Shown in pieces: positions 27,348-35,889 of a stretch of DNA of 64,000 nucleotides. Position 1 is the first letter of the stretch. Each line of letters opens with the position of its first letter. The notes beneath the pieces are model-generated. The model saw nothing but the letters and a program-made list of their open reading frames with translations, searched no databases and was not told the origin of the DNA. Position numbers and translations under genes: made by a program. The stretch spans positions 124,001 through 188,000 of the forward strand of contig NZ_JAAHTB010000001.1 of assembly GCF_010692745.1 (NCBI RefSeq), written 5' to 3'. Origin of the DNA: Methylobacterium sp. BTF04 (lineage in GTDB: Bacteria; Pseudomonadota; Alphaproteobacteria; Rhizobiales; Beijerinckiaceae).

Positions 27348-28376
27348 ATGCCGAACTGGCTCACCGCCTTCGCCTCGACCTTCGACATCGCCAGCCCCTA
27401 TGCGCTGCTTCTCCTGCCGCTCCCGCTGCTGGCCGCCCGGCTGCTGCCGCCGGAGCGGGTCGGATCGAGCGGAGCCCTTCGGGTGCCGACCTCCCTCGTC
27501 GCCCAGGCCACACGTGGTGACGGAATCGCGGCGCGCGGCCGGAGCCGGGGCTTCCTGGTCTGGACCCTGTGGATCGCCCTGGTGGTGGCGCTCAGCGGAC
27601 CGCGCCTCGTGCTCTCGGCCCTGGCGCTCCCGGCCTCGGGCCGCGAGATCATGCTGGTCATGGACCTGTCGGGCAGCATGGAGCGGCGCGATTTCGCCAT
27701 CGACGGACAGACCGTCTCGCGGCTGGCGGCCGTCAAGCGCGTCGGCGGCGAGTTCATCCGCCGCCGGGCCGGGGACCGCATCGGCCTCGTGATCTTCGCC
27801 AACGAATCCTACGTGGCGGCGAGTCCGAGCTTCGACACCGGCACGGTCGCCCGCGCCCTCGACGAGGCGACCATTGGGCTGGTCGGCCGTTCCACCGGCA
27901 TCGGTGACGGCCTCGGCCTCGCCCTGCGGCGCCTGACGGCGACGCCGTCCGGAGAGGCAGCGGCCAAGGCCGACGTCAAGACCGACGTCAAGACCGCCAA
28001 GGTGGTGATCCTGATGACCGACGGCGCCAACAATGCCGGCCAGACCACTCCGCGCGACGTGGCGGCCCTCGCCAAGGAACTCGGCGTCACCGTCCACACC
28101 ATCGCGCTCGGCCCCCGCGACGAGACCAATGCCGAGGGCGAGCAGGACGTGGTGGATACCGAGGCCCTGCGCGACATCGCGCAGATCACCGGCGGCCGGA
28201 TGTTCCGGGTGAAGACCACCGACGATCTCATCGCCACCACCGCCGCCATCGACGCGATCGAGGGCGGCCGGGCCAAGGCACCTCCGGTGCCCCTGCGCAA
28301 GGACCTGTGGCCGTGGCCGGCCGCCCTTGCGTTCCTGTGCGGAGCCGGGCTGCTTGCCGCGAGGCGGGCCCGGTGA
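27348..28376 (+). CDS. BatA-like von Willebrand factor A membrane protein
   Basis: 342 residues. Two N-terminal membrane helices (about 17-33 and 68-86), then a periplasm-facing or cytosolic vWA domain with the full MIDAS motif DLSGS at 106-110, then T and D (MTDGANNAG), and a C-terminal helix (WPWPAALAFLCGAGLLAARR). BatA topology. A 12-bp duplication codes VKTDVKT. Its stop overlaps the GTG start of the second vWA gene, so the two are coupled. Confidence 0.9.
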   Translation: MPNWLTAFASTFDIASPYALLLLPLPLLAARLLPPERVGSSGALRVPTSLVAQATRGDGIAARGRSRGFLVWTLWIALVVALSGPRLVLSALALPASGREIMLVMDLSGSMERRDFAIDGQTVSRLAAVKRVGGEFIRRRAGDRIGLVIFANESYVAASPSFDTGTVARALDEATIGLVGRSTGIGDGLGLALRRLTATPSGEAAAKADVKTDVKTAKVVILMTDGANNAGQTTPRDVAALAKELGVTVHTIALGPRDETNAEGEQDVVDTEALRDIAQITGGRMFRVKTTDDLIATTAAIDAIEGGRAKAPPVPLRKDLWPWPAALAFLCGAGLLAARRAR

Positions 28377-29302
28377 GCGCGCTCGATGCCTTCGCGCTGC
28401 TGCGTCCGTGGTGGCTTGCGGCGATTCCCCTCGTCGTGCTGCTGGCGCTCCGGGCCGCGTGGCGCTCGGCGCCCCTCGGCGACTGGGCGCGGGCGGTCGA
28501 TCCGGGCCTGATGGCGCTCCTGGCCAAGCGCGGCGCGGTGCTGGGTGGGCGCCGGCAGGCGAACCTCGCCGCGGCGCTGGCGGCGGGATTCATCGCCGTG
28601 GCGCTCACCGGACCGGCGATCGAGCGGCCGGACGCGGTAACGTTCCGCAACCTCGACGCCACCGTGATCGTGCTCGATCTGTCTCGCTCCATCGCGGAGG
28701 GCGGCCGGCTCAAGGATGTGCGCCAGATCGCCGACGGGGTGGCGCAGGCGGCCGGCACCCGCAGCGTCGCCGTGGTGGTCTATGCCGGCGATGCCTATCT
28801 CGCCGCTCCGCCCACCACCGACCGGGATGCGCTCAGCCTCACCCTGTTCGCCCTCGACGGCGACACCGTGCCCGATCGCGGCAGCCATCCCGAGCGCGGT
28901 CTCGCCATGGCGCGCCGCACCCTCGACGAGGCCGGAATCATCGCCGCCGACGTGGTGCTGATCACCGACGGAGACGGGATCGGCGATGCCGCGACCCGCG
29001 AGGCCAGCGCCATCGCGGCCAAGGGCTGGCACCTGAGCGGCCTCTTCGTGCCCGCCGGCCCCGGCCTGCCGGCCGGTTCGCCGAAACCCGACCGCACCGC
29101 CCTCGAACGCCTCGTGAACGTGGGCGGCGGCCGGCTCGCCGACCTCGATGCTCCCGGGCCGGTACTGGACTCGGTGGGGGCGAGCACGACCCAGCATCTC
29201 ACCGCGGGCGGCTACACCGTGCTGGCCTTCGCCGATCTCGGCCGTTGGCTGATCCTGCTGGCGCTGGTCCCCGCCCTCGTGCTGTTCCGCAGGAGCGCCT
29301 GA
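28373..29302 (+). CDS. BatB-like von Willebrand factor A membrane protein
   Basis: 309 residues from GTG 28373, in a GTGA overlap with the preceding stop. Membrane helices near residues 15-30 and 62-80, a vWA domain with MIDAS DLSRS in VIVLDLSRSIAEG and LITDGDGIGDA, and a C-terminal helix LILLALVPALVLF. The frame is open upstream only through the previous gene. It pairs with the BatA-like protein, as in other bat/mxa clusters. Confidence 0.9.
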   Translation: MSALDAFALLRPWWLAAIPLVVLLALRAAWRSAPLGDWARAVDPGLMALLAKRGAVLGGRRQANLAAALAAGFIAVALTGPAIERPDAVTFRNLDATVIVLDLSRSIAEGGRLKDVRQIADGVAQAAGTRSVAVVVYAGDAYLAAPPTTDRDALSLTLFALDGDTVPDRGSHPERGLAMARRTLDEAGIIAADVVLITDGDGIGDAATREASAIAAKGWHLSGLFVPAGPGLPAGSPKPDRTALERLVNVGGGRLADLDAPGPVLDSVGASTTQHLTAGGYTVLAFADLGRWLILLALVPALVLFRRSA

Positions 29303-30195
29303 TGACTATGCCTCTGCCTGCCTTCCCCCTCGGCTGGACCGTCTGGGCCCGGGCCGCCGGCCTCGCCGCCGCGACGGTTGGGCTCCTCGCCCTCGCGTCG
29401 GTGTCGCAGCCGCGCACCAGCCTGGGACGCACCCTGATGGGCCTCGGCCTGCCCGGTGCGGCGGCCGCCATCCTCGACGATCCCGCCTGGCGCGGACCGG
29501 CGCTCTACCAGGCCGGGCGCTACGACGAAGCCGCCGCGCTGTTTCGCGACGGCGGACGGCGCAACGCCTACAATCTCGGCAACGCGCTCGCCCAGGCCGG
29601 CGACTATCAGGCCGCCCTCGACGCCTACGACGCGGCCCTGCTCTACAATCCGCGCGATGCCGACGCCCAGGCCAACCGCTCGCTGATGGCCCGCCTCGTC
29701 GACGAGGGCGCCGGCGATCCGGGCAAGGGCGGCGGAGTCGCCAATGCCACCGCGACGGTGGGCGCGCGCTACAACAAAACCTCGAACCAGGACCCCAACG
29801 ACGACACCCAGGCGACCTCCAGCGGCGAGGGACTCGCCGGCAACAAGGAGGGCGGAACCAGTTCCTCGACGCCGGGCAACAGCAAGGTGGCGCGGCGCGG
29901 CAGGGCCGAACAGCTGGCGGTGGATTCGGGCTCCGGCGAGGCACGCGGCTCGGCCAGCGATGCGGCCGGGCGCGGGCGCACCGGTGCGGGCTCGGCCATG
30001 GTCGCCGCGGCCCCCGAGAAGGAGGTACGCCGGGTGACCAAGAGCTTCGAGGCCCACGAGATCCGGCCCGACACGCTCTGGCTCCAGACCCTGCCCGACG
30101 ATCCGGGCCGCTACCTCAAGCTGCGGCTGAAGGCGGAACAGGCCGTGCGGATCGAGGCCGGGACCGCGGTGCCGGCGGGGAGCAACCCATGGTGA
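29302..30195 (+). CDS. TPR-containing membrane protein (BatC/BatB-C-like)
   Basis: 297 residues. One N-terminal helix (about 12-33), then two TPR-like units (GPALYQAGRYDEAAALFRDG, NAYNLGNALAQAGDYQAALDAYDAALLYNP), a long low-complexity Gly/Ser/Asn-rich linker, and a conserved-looking C-terminal SFEAHEIRPDTLWLQTLPDDPGRYL segment. That last motif is typical of TPR proteins in MoxR/vWA clusters. Start overlaps the previous stop; end overlaps the next start. Confidence 0.85.
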   Translation: MTMPLPAFPLGWTVWARAAGLAAATVGLLALASVSQPRTSLGRTLMGLGLPGAAAAILDDPAWRGPALYQAGRYDEAAALFRDGGRRNAYNLGNALAQAGDYQAALDAYDAALLYNPRDADAQANRSLMARLVDEGAGDPGKGGGVANATATVGARYNKTSNQDPNDDTQATSSGEGLAGNKEGGTSSSTPGNSKVARRGRAEQLAVDSGSGEARGSASDAAGRGRTGAGSAMVAAAPEKEVRRVTKSFEAHEIRPDTLWLQTLPDDPGRYLKLRLKAEQAVRIEAGTAVPAGSNPW

Positions 30196-31523
30196 GGACA
30201 CAGCGACGCTTGCGGCGGCCGCATCGCATTTGTCGGGGAGGGTTCCTGCACCTCCTGGCGCTCTGCCTGAGCGTATCGATGCTGCTCGTGAGCGGGCGAG
30301 CCAACGCCGAAATCGCCCCCGGCGACCTCACCCTGACGGTGACGCCAGAGCGCAACGGCAATGCAACGCCGTTCTCCCGCGAGATGGTGCTGCTGCGCAT
30401 CCGCGGCGTCTATCGCCAGCCGATCCTCCTGGAGGAGGTGATCCAGCCCTCGCTCGCCAATTTCAGCTGGACCCAGCTCGGGCGCGACGCCTGGTCGAAG
30501 ACCCGCCTGCCCGACGGGCAGGTGGCGATCGCGTTCGACCGGGTCATCGCGATCTTTCCCCACCATCCGGGCGATTTCACCATCGAGCCGTTCATCCACC
30601 GGCTCACCGTCAACGAGGGCGGCCAGCGCGTGGTGGTGGACGTGGCCTCGCCGCCGGTGTCCCTGCCGGTGGCGCCCTGGACCAAGCCCACCGGCGGCCC
30701 CGACGCCAAGGAGCCGTGGTGGCTGCCGGCCAAGGACGTGACCATCACCGATTCGTGGAGTCCCGACCCGGAAACGGTGAAGCTCGGCGAGACCACCCGG
30801 CGCATCGTCACCATCGAGGCGCAGGGTCTCGTCGCCGAGGGGCTGCCGCCCCGGCCGATCCTGCGCACCCGCGGTATCCTCACCTTCGCCGGCCCGGTCA
30901 CCCGCGAGACCGTCGTCACGCCCACCGGCCCGGTGGCGCGGGCGACCTACCAGTGGGACGTGCGCCCGGCCGTCACCGAGGTCATCCCCCTCGACGCGAT
31001 CGTCATCCCGTGGTTCGACACGGTGTCGCGCACCCTGCGCGAGGCCGAGATTCCCGCCCGCCAGATCGGCGGCGGCCTGCCCGACCGGGAGGAGGACGCC
31101 AAGCCGATCGCGCCGGCCTCGACTCTGGTGGTGGTCGCTGCGGCCCTCGGCGCCTTCGGGCTCGGCCTCGCGCTGATCGGCTTCGGAGGGAACGGCCGCG
31201 CCCAGCGCCTGCGCCTTCCCGCCAAGAGCCGCCGCGCCCTGGCCCGTGCCGCTGCCGCGGGGGATGCCGCCGCGTTCCGGACCCAGCTCGGATCGGCGCT
31301 GCAGGCCGCCCCGGATCTCGGCCCGGCCTGGCGCACGGATCCGCGGATCGCGACCGGACTCGATGCCCTCGACCGCTCGCTCTACGGACGGGTCGACTCC
31401 CCACCCCCCGACCTTCCCGCCCTGGCGCGCCTGCTGGCGCGGCCGATGGCGCGCTCCGCGACGGCCGGTCCAGCGACACCGCGCCTGTCCGCTCTCGACG
31501 GCCGGACGAACGCCACGAACTGA
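30189..31523 (+). CDS. BatD-like protein
   Basis: 444 residues. Signal peptide (1-40, cleavage after RANA), Ig-like beta-rich ectodomain (LTLTVTPERNGNATPFSREMVLLRI, WTKPTGGPDAKEPWWLPAKD, VKLGETTRRIVTIEAQGL), one membrane helix (about 320-338) and a basic cytosolic tail (AKSRRALARAAAAGDAAAF). This is the layout of BatD (oxygen-tolerance) proteins. Starts inside the end of the TPR gene and closes the cluster; the beta-lactamase gene follows at 52 bp. Confidence 0.85.
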   Translation: MVRTQRRLRRPHRICRGGFLHLLALCLSVSMLLVSGRANAEIAPGDLTLTVTPERNGNATPFSREMVLLRIRGVYRQPILLEEVIQPSLANFSWTQLGRDAWSKTRLPDGQVAIAFDRVIAIFPHHPGDFTIEPFIHRLTVNEGGQRVVVDVASPPVSLPVAPWTKPTGGPDAKEPWWLPAKDVTITDSWSPDPETVKLGETTRRIVTIEAQGLVAEGLPPRPILRTRGILTFAGPVTRETVVTPTGPVARATYQWDVRPAVTEVIPLDAIVIPWFDTVSRTLREAEIPARQIGGGLPDREEDAKPIAPASTLVVVAAALGAFGLGLALIGFGGNGRAQRLRLPAKSRRALARAAAAGDAAAFRTQLGSALQAAPDLGPAWRTDPRIATGLDALDRSLYGRVDSPPPDLPALARLLARPMARSATAGPATPRLSALDGRTNATN

Positions 31524-31575
31524 GTCCAGGATCCCGCGCTTCGGCCGGGCCGACCGGCACAGGATTCGACAGGCG

Positions 31576-32472
31576 ATGCGGATATTCTCCAACCGGCGAG
31601 CCATCCTGGCGTTCGGCGCTCTGCCCCTGCTCGCCGCCTTCGGGGCTGCGGCGCAAGACCGTCGCGAGGCCGCGCGCCGGCGGGTCGCCGCCATCGAGCA
31701 CGAACTCGGCGGCCGCATCGGCGTGGCGGTTCTGGACGGTTCCGGTCCCGTGCTGCTGCACGGCGCCGACGACCCGTTTCCGCTGTGCAGCACCTTCAAG
31801 CTGCTGGCCACCGCCGCGATCCTGAAGCGGGTGGATGACGGTACCCTGCGGCTCGACCAGGAGATCGCCTACGATGCGGCCGATCTCACCGCCTATGCGC
31901 CCATCACCGCCGCGGCCCTGCGGGACGGTGGCGCTGGACGGATGTCGCTCGAATCGCTCTGCGCGGCGGCGATGGTCTGGAGCGACAACACCGCCGCCAA
32001 CCTGATGCTCCGGACCCTGGGGGGAGCCGACAGCGGACCGGCGGCCCTCACCGCCTATCTGCGCGGGCTCGGCGATCCGACGACCCGTCTCGACCGCACC
32101 GAGCCGACCCTGAACACCGCGATCCCCGGCGACCCGCGCGACACCACCACGCCCGCGGCCATGGCGAAGACCACGCGCATCCTCCTCACCGGCGCGGCGC
32201 TGAGAGCCGACAGCCGCAACCGACTCGAATCCTGGATGGTCGCGGCCCGGACCGGCACCAAGCGTCTGCGCGCCGGCCTTCCGCCCGATTGGATAGTCGG
32301 CGACAAGACCGGCAGCGGCGACAACGGGACCGCCAACGTCGTCGCCATCCTGCGTCCCCCCGCCCGGCCGCCGCTCGTCGCGGCGATCTACATGACCGGC
32401 TCGACCCAGCCGCCCGAGACCCGCGACGCCGCCCATGCGGAGATCGGCCGGATCCTCGCCGCGGCACTGTGA
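31576..32472 (+). CDS. Class A beta-lactamase
   Basis: 298 residues with an export signal (1-26). All class A motifs are present: S72-TF-K75, S136-D137-N138, E176 in RTEPTLN (Ambler Glu166) and K244-T-G. A Cys immediately before the catalytic Ser (C71) and one at C129 recall the 69/123 positions of known enzymes. Serine hydrolysis of penicillins and cephalosporins is expected. No mobile element or LysR regulator lies beside it, so it looks chromosomal and native. Confidence 0.95.
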   Translation: MRIFSNRRAILAFGALPLLAAFGAAAQDRREAARRRVAAIEHELGGRIGVAVLDGSGPVLLHGADDPFPLCSTFKLLATAAILKRVDDGTLRLDQEIAYDAADLTAYAPITAAALRDGGAGRMSLESLCAAAMVWSDNTAANLMLRTLGGADSGPAALTAYLRGLGDPTTRLDRTEPTLNTAIPGDPRDTTTPAAMAKTTRILLTGAALRADSRNRLESWMVAARTGTKRLRAGLPPDWIVGDKTGSGDNGTANVVAILRPPARPPLVAAIYMTGSTQPPETRDAAHAEIGRILAAAL

Positions 32473-32552
32473 CGGCCTTCGGTAACCTTTGGTTCACCAT
32501 AGACTGCCAAGCCTGGACAGAGCCGAGGCTGGGATCCTTGCGGAGTGGACCG

Positions 32553-32966
32553 ATGAACCCTGGGCCGAGTCGGGCGTGGCGCAGCCGCGCCGCACGGGAC
32601 GCGTGCCTCGCCGTGGCCCTGAACGCGTCGTTCGCCTTCGGTGGCGGACCCCTGGCAGCCGCCGACTTCGTCGAGGGATCGCGCGGCTACGGCAGGGCAG
32701 ACAGTTCGAATCTCTCCGACGGACCGTCGCTTCCGCGTTACTTTCCGCGCGAGGGCGACGACACCGCCCCGCCCCGTCCGGCGCAACCGGTGCGACGCGT
32801 TGTCGGCTGCGTGCCGCGTCGCGTACCGATCCCCACCGATGCGCCGGGCGATCCGAGCTATGTCGGCTCGGCCTACGGCCTGGGCAAACCGAGCTATTAC
32901 GGGTTCACGCCGCCGCTCGGGGTCGACGATCCCTATGGCCGGCCGCTGCTGCCCTATTGTCCCTGA
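32553..32966 (+). CDS. Secreted Pro/Tyr-rich hypothetical protein
   Basis: 137 residues with a probable signal peptide (to about residue 37, ending PLAAA). The mature part is Pro-, Gly- and Tyr-rich (VPIPTDAPGDPSYVG, LGKPSYYGFTPPLG) and has two Cys. No family recognised. ATG 32553 is chosen; the frame stays open upstream over the beta-lactamase gene. Confidence 0.6.
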   Translation: MNPGPSRAWRSRAARDACLAVALNASFAFGGGPLAAADFVEGSRGYGRADSSNLSDGPSLPRYFPREGDDTAPPRPAQPVRRVVGCVPRRVPIPTDAPGDPSYVGSAYGLGKPSYYGFTPPLGVDDPYGRPLLPYCP

Positions 32967-33055
32967 CGCAGGCCGACCCGGGACGCACCGGATTCTACTT
33001 TTTGCCGTCATTGCTCTAGGTCTGCGGCCCGCTCGATCCGTTCCGGAGCCCGCCC

Positions 33056-33916
33056 GTGTCGTCATTCCCGTCCGTCCCCGTCTTCGACGCGGTCGCGCCT
33101 CTGCAGGCGCAGGTGGCGGCATGGCGTGCCGGCCAGGAAAGACTCGTGCTGGTGCCGACCATGGGGGCGCTGCATGCCGGCCACCTCGCCCTGATGGCGC
33201 GGGCCCGCACCATCGGTACGCGGGTGGTGGCGAGCATCTTCGTCAATCCGACCCAGTTCGGCCCCAACGAGGATTTCTCGCGGTACCCGCGCAACACCGA
33301 GGCCGACCTCGCGCTGCTAGCGCAAGCCGGCGTCGATGCCGCCTATCTGCCCGAGGCCAGCGCGATGTATCCGGCCGGGTTCTCGACCCGGATCGAGGTG
33401 GCGGAGGTGAGCGAGGGCCTGTGCGGCGCCGTCCGACCGGGACACTTCTCGGGGGTCGCCACCGTGGTGACGAAACTGCTCAACCAGGTTCAGCCGGACG
33501 TCGCGCTGTTCGGCGAAAAGGATTTCCAGCAGCTCCAGGTGATCCGTCGCGCAGTGCGCGACCTCGACATCCCGGTCTCGATCGAGGGCGTGCCGACCTT
33601 GCGCGAGCCGGACGGCCTCGCCCTGTCCTCGCGTAACCGCTATCTCGGGCCACAGGAGCGGGCGCAGGCGCCGCGGCTCCACGCCGTGCTGGCCCGCATC
33701 GCCGAAGGGCTGGTCGCCGGCAAGCCGGCGGACCCGCTGGTGGCGCAGGGCCGCGCCGCTCTGGAGGCTGCCGGGTTCGGACCGGTGCAGTATCTCGAGG
33801 TGCGCGACGCCGACAGCCTCGCCCCGGTGCCGGATGTCTCCGGCGGCCCGGTGCGGGTGCTGGCGGCGGCCTATCTCGGCACGACGCGCCTCATCGACAA
33901 CGTCGCGGCCGGATAA
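33056..33916 (+). CDS. panC: Pantothenate synthetase
   Basis: ATP-dependent condensation of pantoate and beta-alanine to pantothenate, on the way to CoA. 286 residues from GTG 33056. Nucleotidyl-transfer HIGH-like motif in VPTMGALHAGHLALM; FVNPTQFGPNEDFSRYPR, GVATVVTKLLNQVQPD, FGEKDFQQLQVIRR and LALSSRNRYL are canonical. panB is not adjacent. The CoA pathway gene coaE lies 3 kb away. Confidence 0.97.
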   Translation: MSSFPSVPVFDAVAPLQAQVAAWRAGQERLVLVPTMGALHAGHLALMARARTIGTRVVASIFVNPTQFGPNEDFSRYPRNTEADLALLAQAGVDAAYLPEASAMYPAGFSTRIEVAEVSEGLCGAVRPGHFSGVATVVTKLLNQVQPDVALFGEKDFQQLQVIRRAVRDLDIPVSIEGVPTLREPDGLALSSRNRYLGPQERAQAPRLHAVLARIAEGLVAGKPADPLVAQGRAALEAAGFGPVQYLEVRDADSLAPVPDVSGGPVRVLAAAYLGTTRLIDNVAAG

Positions 33917-33929
33917 GACTTACCGGGTA

Positions 33930-35279
33930 TCAGGCGAGCGGGTGCTCCATGAAGAAATCCACCATGGCACGCGAGGCGTCCGGTCCGCGCGGATCGGTGT
34001 AGCTGCCCGAGGAACTGCCCCCCGACCAGGCGTGGCCGAGGCCGCGGACCATCCAGCTCTCCACGGTGACGCGGCCGGTCGCGTCGGCGTAGCGGGTTCG
34101 GATGTAGGGAAGGCCGCCCGGGCTCGCCCCCTCGTCCGCCATGGGCTTGAGCCCGTGGATACCGGCCTGCACCAAAGCCTGCTCGCCGTTGCTCGGATGG
34201 ACGGTGCCGTCGCTTTCGCCATGGAAGACGATGGTCGGCATGCGGATGTCGCCGGCATCACAATCGGCCGCCGCCACCGGCCCGAGACGCATGACCGTGA
34301 GGGCCGTGGAGACGTCGCGGGCGCAGCCCGCCGCCAGACCGGAATGGATGCCCACCGCCGCGTAGAGATCCGGATAGACCCGGGCGATGTTGGCCGCCGC
34401 CGCCGCTCCGGCCGAGAGCCCGGCGATGTAGACCCGGTGCGGATCGATGCCGTGCTCTACCATCACCTTGCGGGTCAATCCGGCGATGATGCCGGCTTCG
34501 CCCGAGTCACGGCCCTGGTCGCCCGGCTGGAACCAGTTCCAGCAGCGCTGGCCATTGGCCCGGCCGCTCTGGCCCGGATAGACGACGAAGAACCCTTGTG
34601 CCTCGGCCAAGGCGTTCATGGCGGTGCCGGCGGCAAAATCGTCGGGGGATTGCGAGCAGCCATGCAGCATCACCACGAGGGGCCGGTCCGGGCCGGCCTC
34701 GCTCGGAATGAACAGCTTGTAGTCGCGCGCGCCCTGGTCGTTGGCGAAGGCACCGTCGACGAAGGCGCCGCCACCCTCGGTGGCGACCGGCCGACCCGAC
34801 GGGCGGGCAAAGCCGGTTCCCCGGAAGGCCTTCGTGCCAAGTCCTGTTCCGGCAAGTCCTGTTCCGGCAAGTCCCGCTCCGCCGAGTCCTGTTCCGGCAA
34901 ATCCGGAGCCAGGAAGTCCGTTGCCGGCGCCGAGTCCGCCGCCCTTCAGGCCTTCGAGAACCGGGGCGAGGCCCTGGGTGACGGTCTCCACTATCTTGCG
35001 CAGACGCTCCGGCAGCACGGCAGCGAGGCCGGACTCGCTGGAACGCGGCGCGGTGTGCTCGCGCGGGGCGGACTGGGCGGTGGACGACGGGTCGTCGATC
35101 CGCTCGGCCACGAGATCGATGGTCTGGGGCGTCGTGCCGGAACTGTGCTGTGCCGGGGCGCCGCTCAGGCCCCGCTGCAGCACGACCGTTGCTTCATGCA
35201 GGCGGCCCGCGACGGTGAGGCGGGTCGCCTCCGCCATGTCGGCGAGGCGGTCCTGCATCCGGTTGTGTTGATCGCTCAT
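33930..35279 (-). CDS. PHB-depolymerase-type esterase
   Basis: 449 residues. N-terminal helical part, then a Gly-rich hinge encoded by 15-bp repeats (GLGGAGLAGTGLAGTGLG), then an alpha/beta hydrolase domain: oxyanion VVMLHGCSQSPDDFA, lipase box GLSAG, Asp in FHGESDGTVHPSNG and His in GLGHAWSGG. This is the LpqC/PHB depolymerase/feruloyl esterase family. No signal peptide, so an intracellular depolymerase role is plausible. ATG 35279 is chosen over an upstream TTG. The RHH regulator gene lies 69 bp upstream, same strand. Confidence 0.88.
   Translation of the reverse strand: MSDQHNRMQDRLADMAEATRLTVAGRLHEATVVLQRGLSGAPAQHSSGTTPQTIDLVAERIDDPSSTAQSAPREHTAPRSSESGLAAVLPERLRKIVETVTQGLAPVLEGLKGGGLGAGNGLPGSGFAGTGLGGAGLAGTGLAGTGLGTKAFRGTGFARPSGRPVATEGGGAFVDGAFANDQGARDYKLFIPSEAGPDRPLVVMLHGCSQSPDDFAAGTAMNALAEAQGFFVVYPGQSGRANGQRCWNWFQPGDQGRDSGEAGIIAGLTRKVMVEHGIDPHRVYIAGLSAGAAAAANIARVYPDLYAAVGIHSGLAAGCARDVSTALTVMRLGPVAAADCDAGDIRMPTIVFHGESDGTVHPSNGEQALVQAGIHGLKPMADEGASPGGLPYIRTRYADATGRVTVESWMVRGLGHAWSGGSSSGSYTDPRGPDASRAMVDFFMEHPLA
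34839..34898 (-). repeat. Four 15-bp tandem repeats in the esterase hinge
   Basis: Plus-strand unit AAGTCCTGTTCCGGC occurs exactly at 34839-34853 and 34854-34868, then with changes at 34869-34883 and 34884-34898. They encode G-L-A-G-T type pentapeptides in the hinge between the helical N-terminus and the hydrolase domain. Confidence 0.9.
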
Positions 35280-35348
35280 GGGTTCGGTCGCTTTCAAGCT
35301 CGACGGGGGCGAGCGGTCCGAGGTCTGGGATGGGATGCGCAGCGACGC

Positions 35349-35774
35349 TCAGCGCAGGCGGTCGGCAAGGGCGGCCTTGACCGCCGGGCTCGCCTGAAGG
35401 CTGCCCAGCACCTCGATGGAGGAGATCGTCGCGCGGGCGAGTTCGGGTGTGACGTCGGAGGCGATGCTGGCCAGTCCGAGAACGCGGATGTCGAGGGACT
35501 CGCCGCGCGCCTGCGCGGTTTCGAGTTCGGCACGGTCGTAGCGGCGCAGACCGAGTTCGACCCCCTTCCGGGCGACGGACTGGCGGGTCACGTCGGCATG
35601 GCGCGCGATCTGGTTGCGCACCGCCGTCCGGATGAAATCGCTCCGGTTGGCGTAGACGCTCTCGGAGACCAGGAGATCGATATGGCCGAGGTCGACGTAG
35701 CCGAGATTGATCGTGATCTTCTCGCTGTCGCAGACCCGGGCCGGAGCCTTCTGTTTCTCGACGAGCTGCAACAT
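35349..35774 (-). CDS. Ribbon-helix-helix (CopG-like) regulator
   Basis: 141 residues. An RHH DNA-binding motif lies at about residues 18-58: beta strand KITINLGYVDLG, helix A HIDLLVSESVY, helix B NRSDFIRTAVRNQI. The C-terminal region (RGESLDIRVLGLASIASDVTPELARATISSIEVLG) suits oligomerisation. ATG 35774 has a GGGAGGG ribosome binding site. Immediately upstream sits a perfect 18-bp palindrome, the probable operator, so autoregulation is likely. The PHB-depolymerase-type gene lies downstream and may be a target. Confidence 0.82.
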   Translation of the reverse strand: MLQLVEKQKAPARVCDSEKITINLGYVDLGHIDLLVSESVYANRSDFIRTAVRNQIARHADVTRQSVARKGVELGLRRYDRAELETAQARGESLDIRVLGLASIASDVTPELARATISSIEVLGSLQASPAVKAALADRLR

Positions 35775-35788
35775 CACACCCTCCCGCG

Positions 35789-35806
35789 ACCATCCACGTG
35801 GATGGT
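35789..35806. promoter_or_regulatory. Perfect 18-bp palindrome, candidate RHH operator
   Basis: ACCATCCACGTGGATGGT reads the same on both strands. It lies 15 bp upstream of the RHH gene start, between ATATA-like promoter bases (minus-strand TATACC just upstream) and the ribosome binding site. Position and symmetry fit repression by a dimeric or tetrameric RHH protein. Confidence 0.75.
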
Positions 35807-35889
35807 ATATGGGCGGCTCATGCTGCGTTGCAATATCGAAACGCGTGCATCGCAATAACGTGAGAAGCGGGCGTTTTGCGGGGAAGGCG

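Noticed and set aside
31576..32472. Beta-lactamase as a recently acquired resistance cassette
   Set aside because: Base composition matches the neighbourhood and no transposase, integron site or flanking repeat is present.
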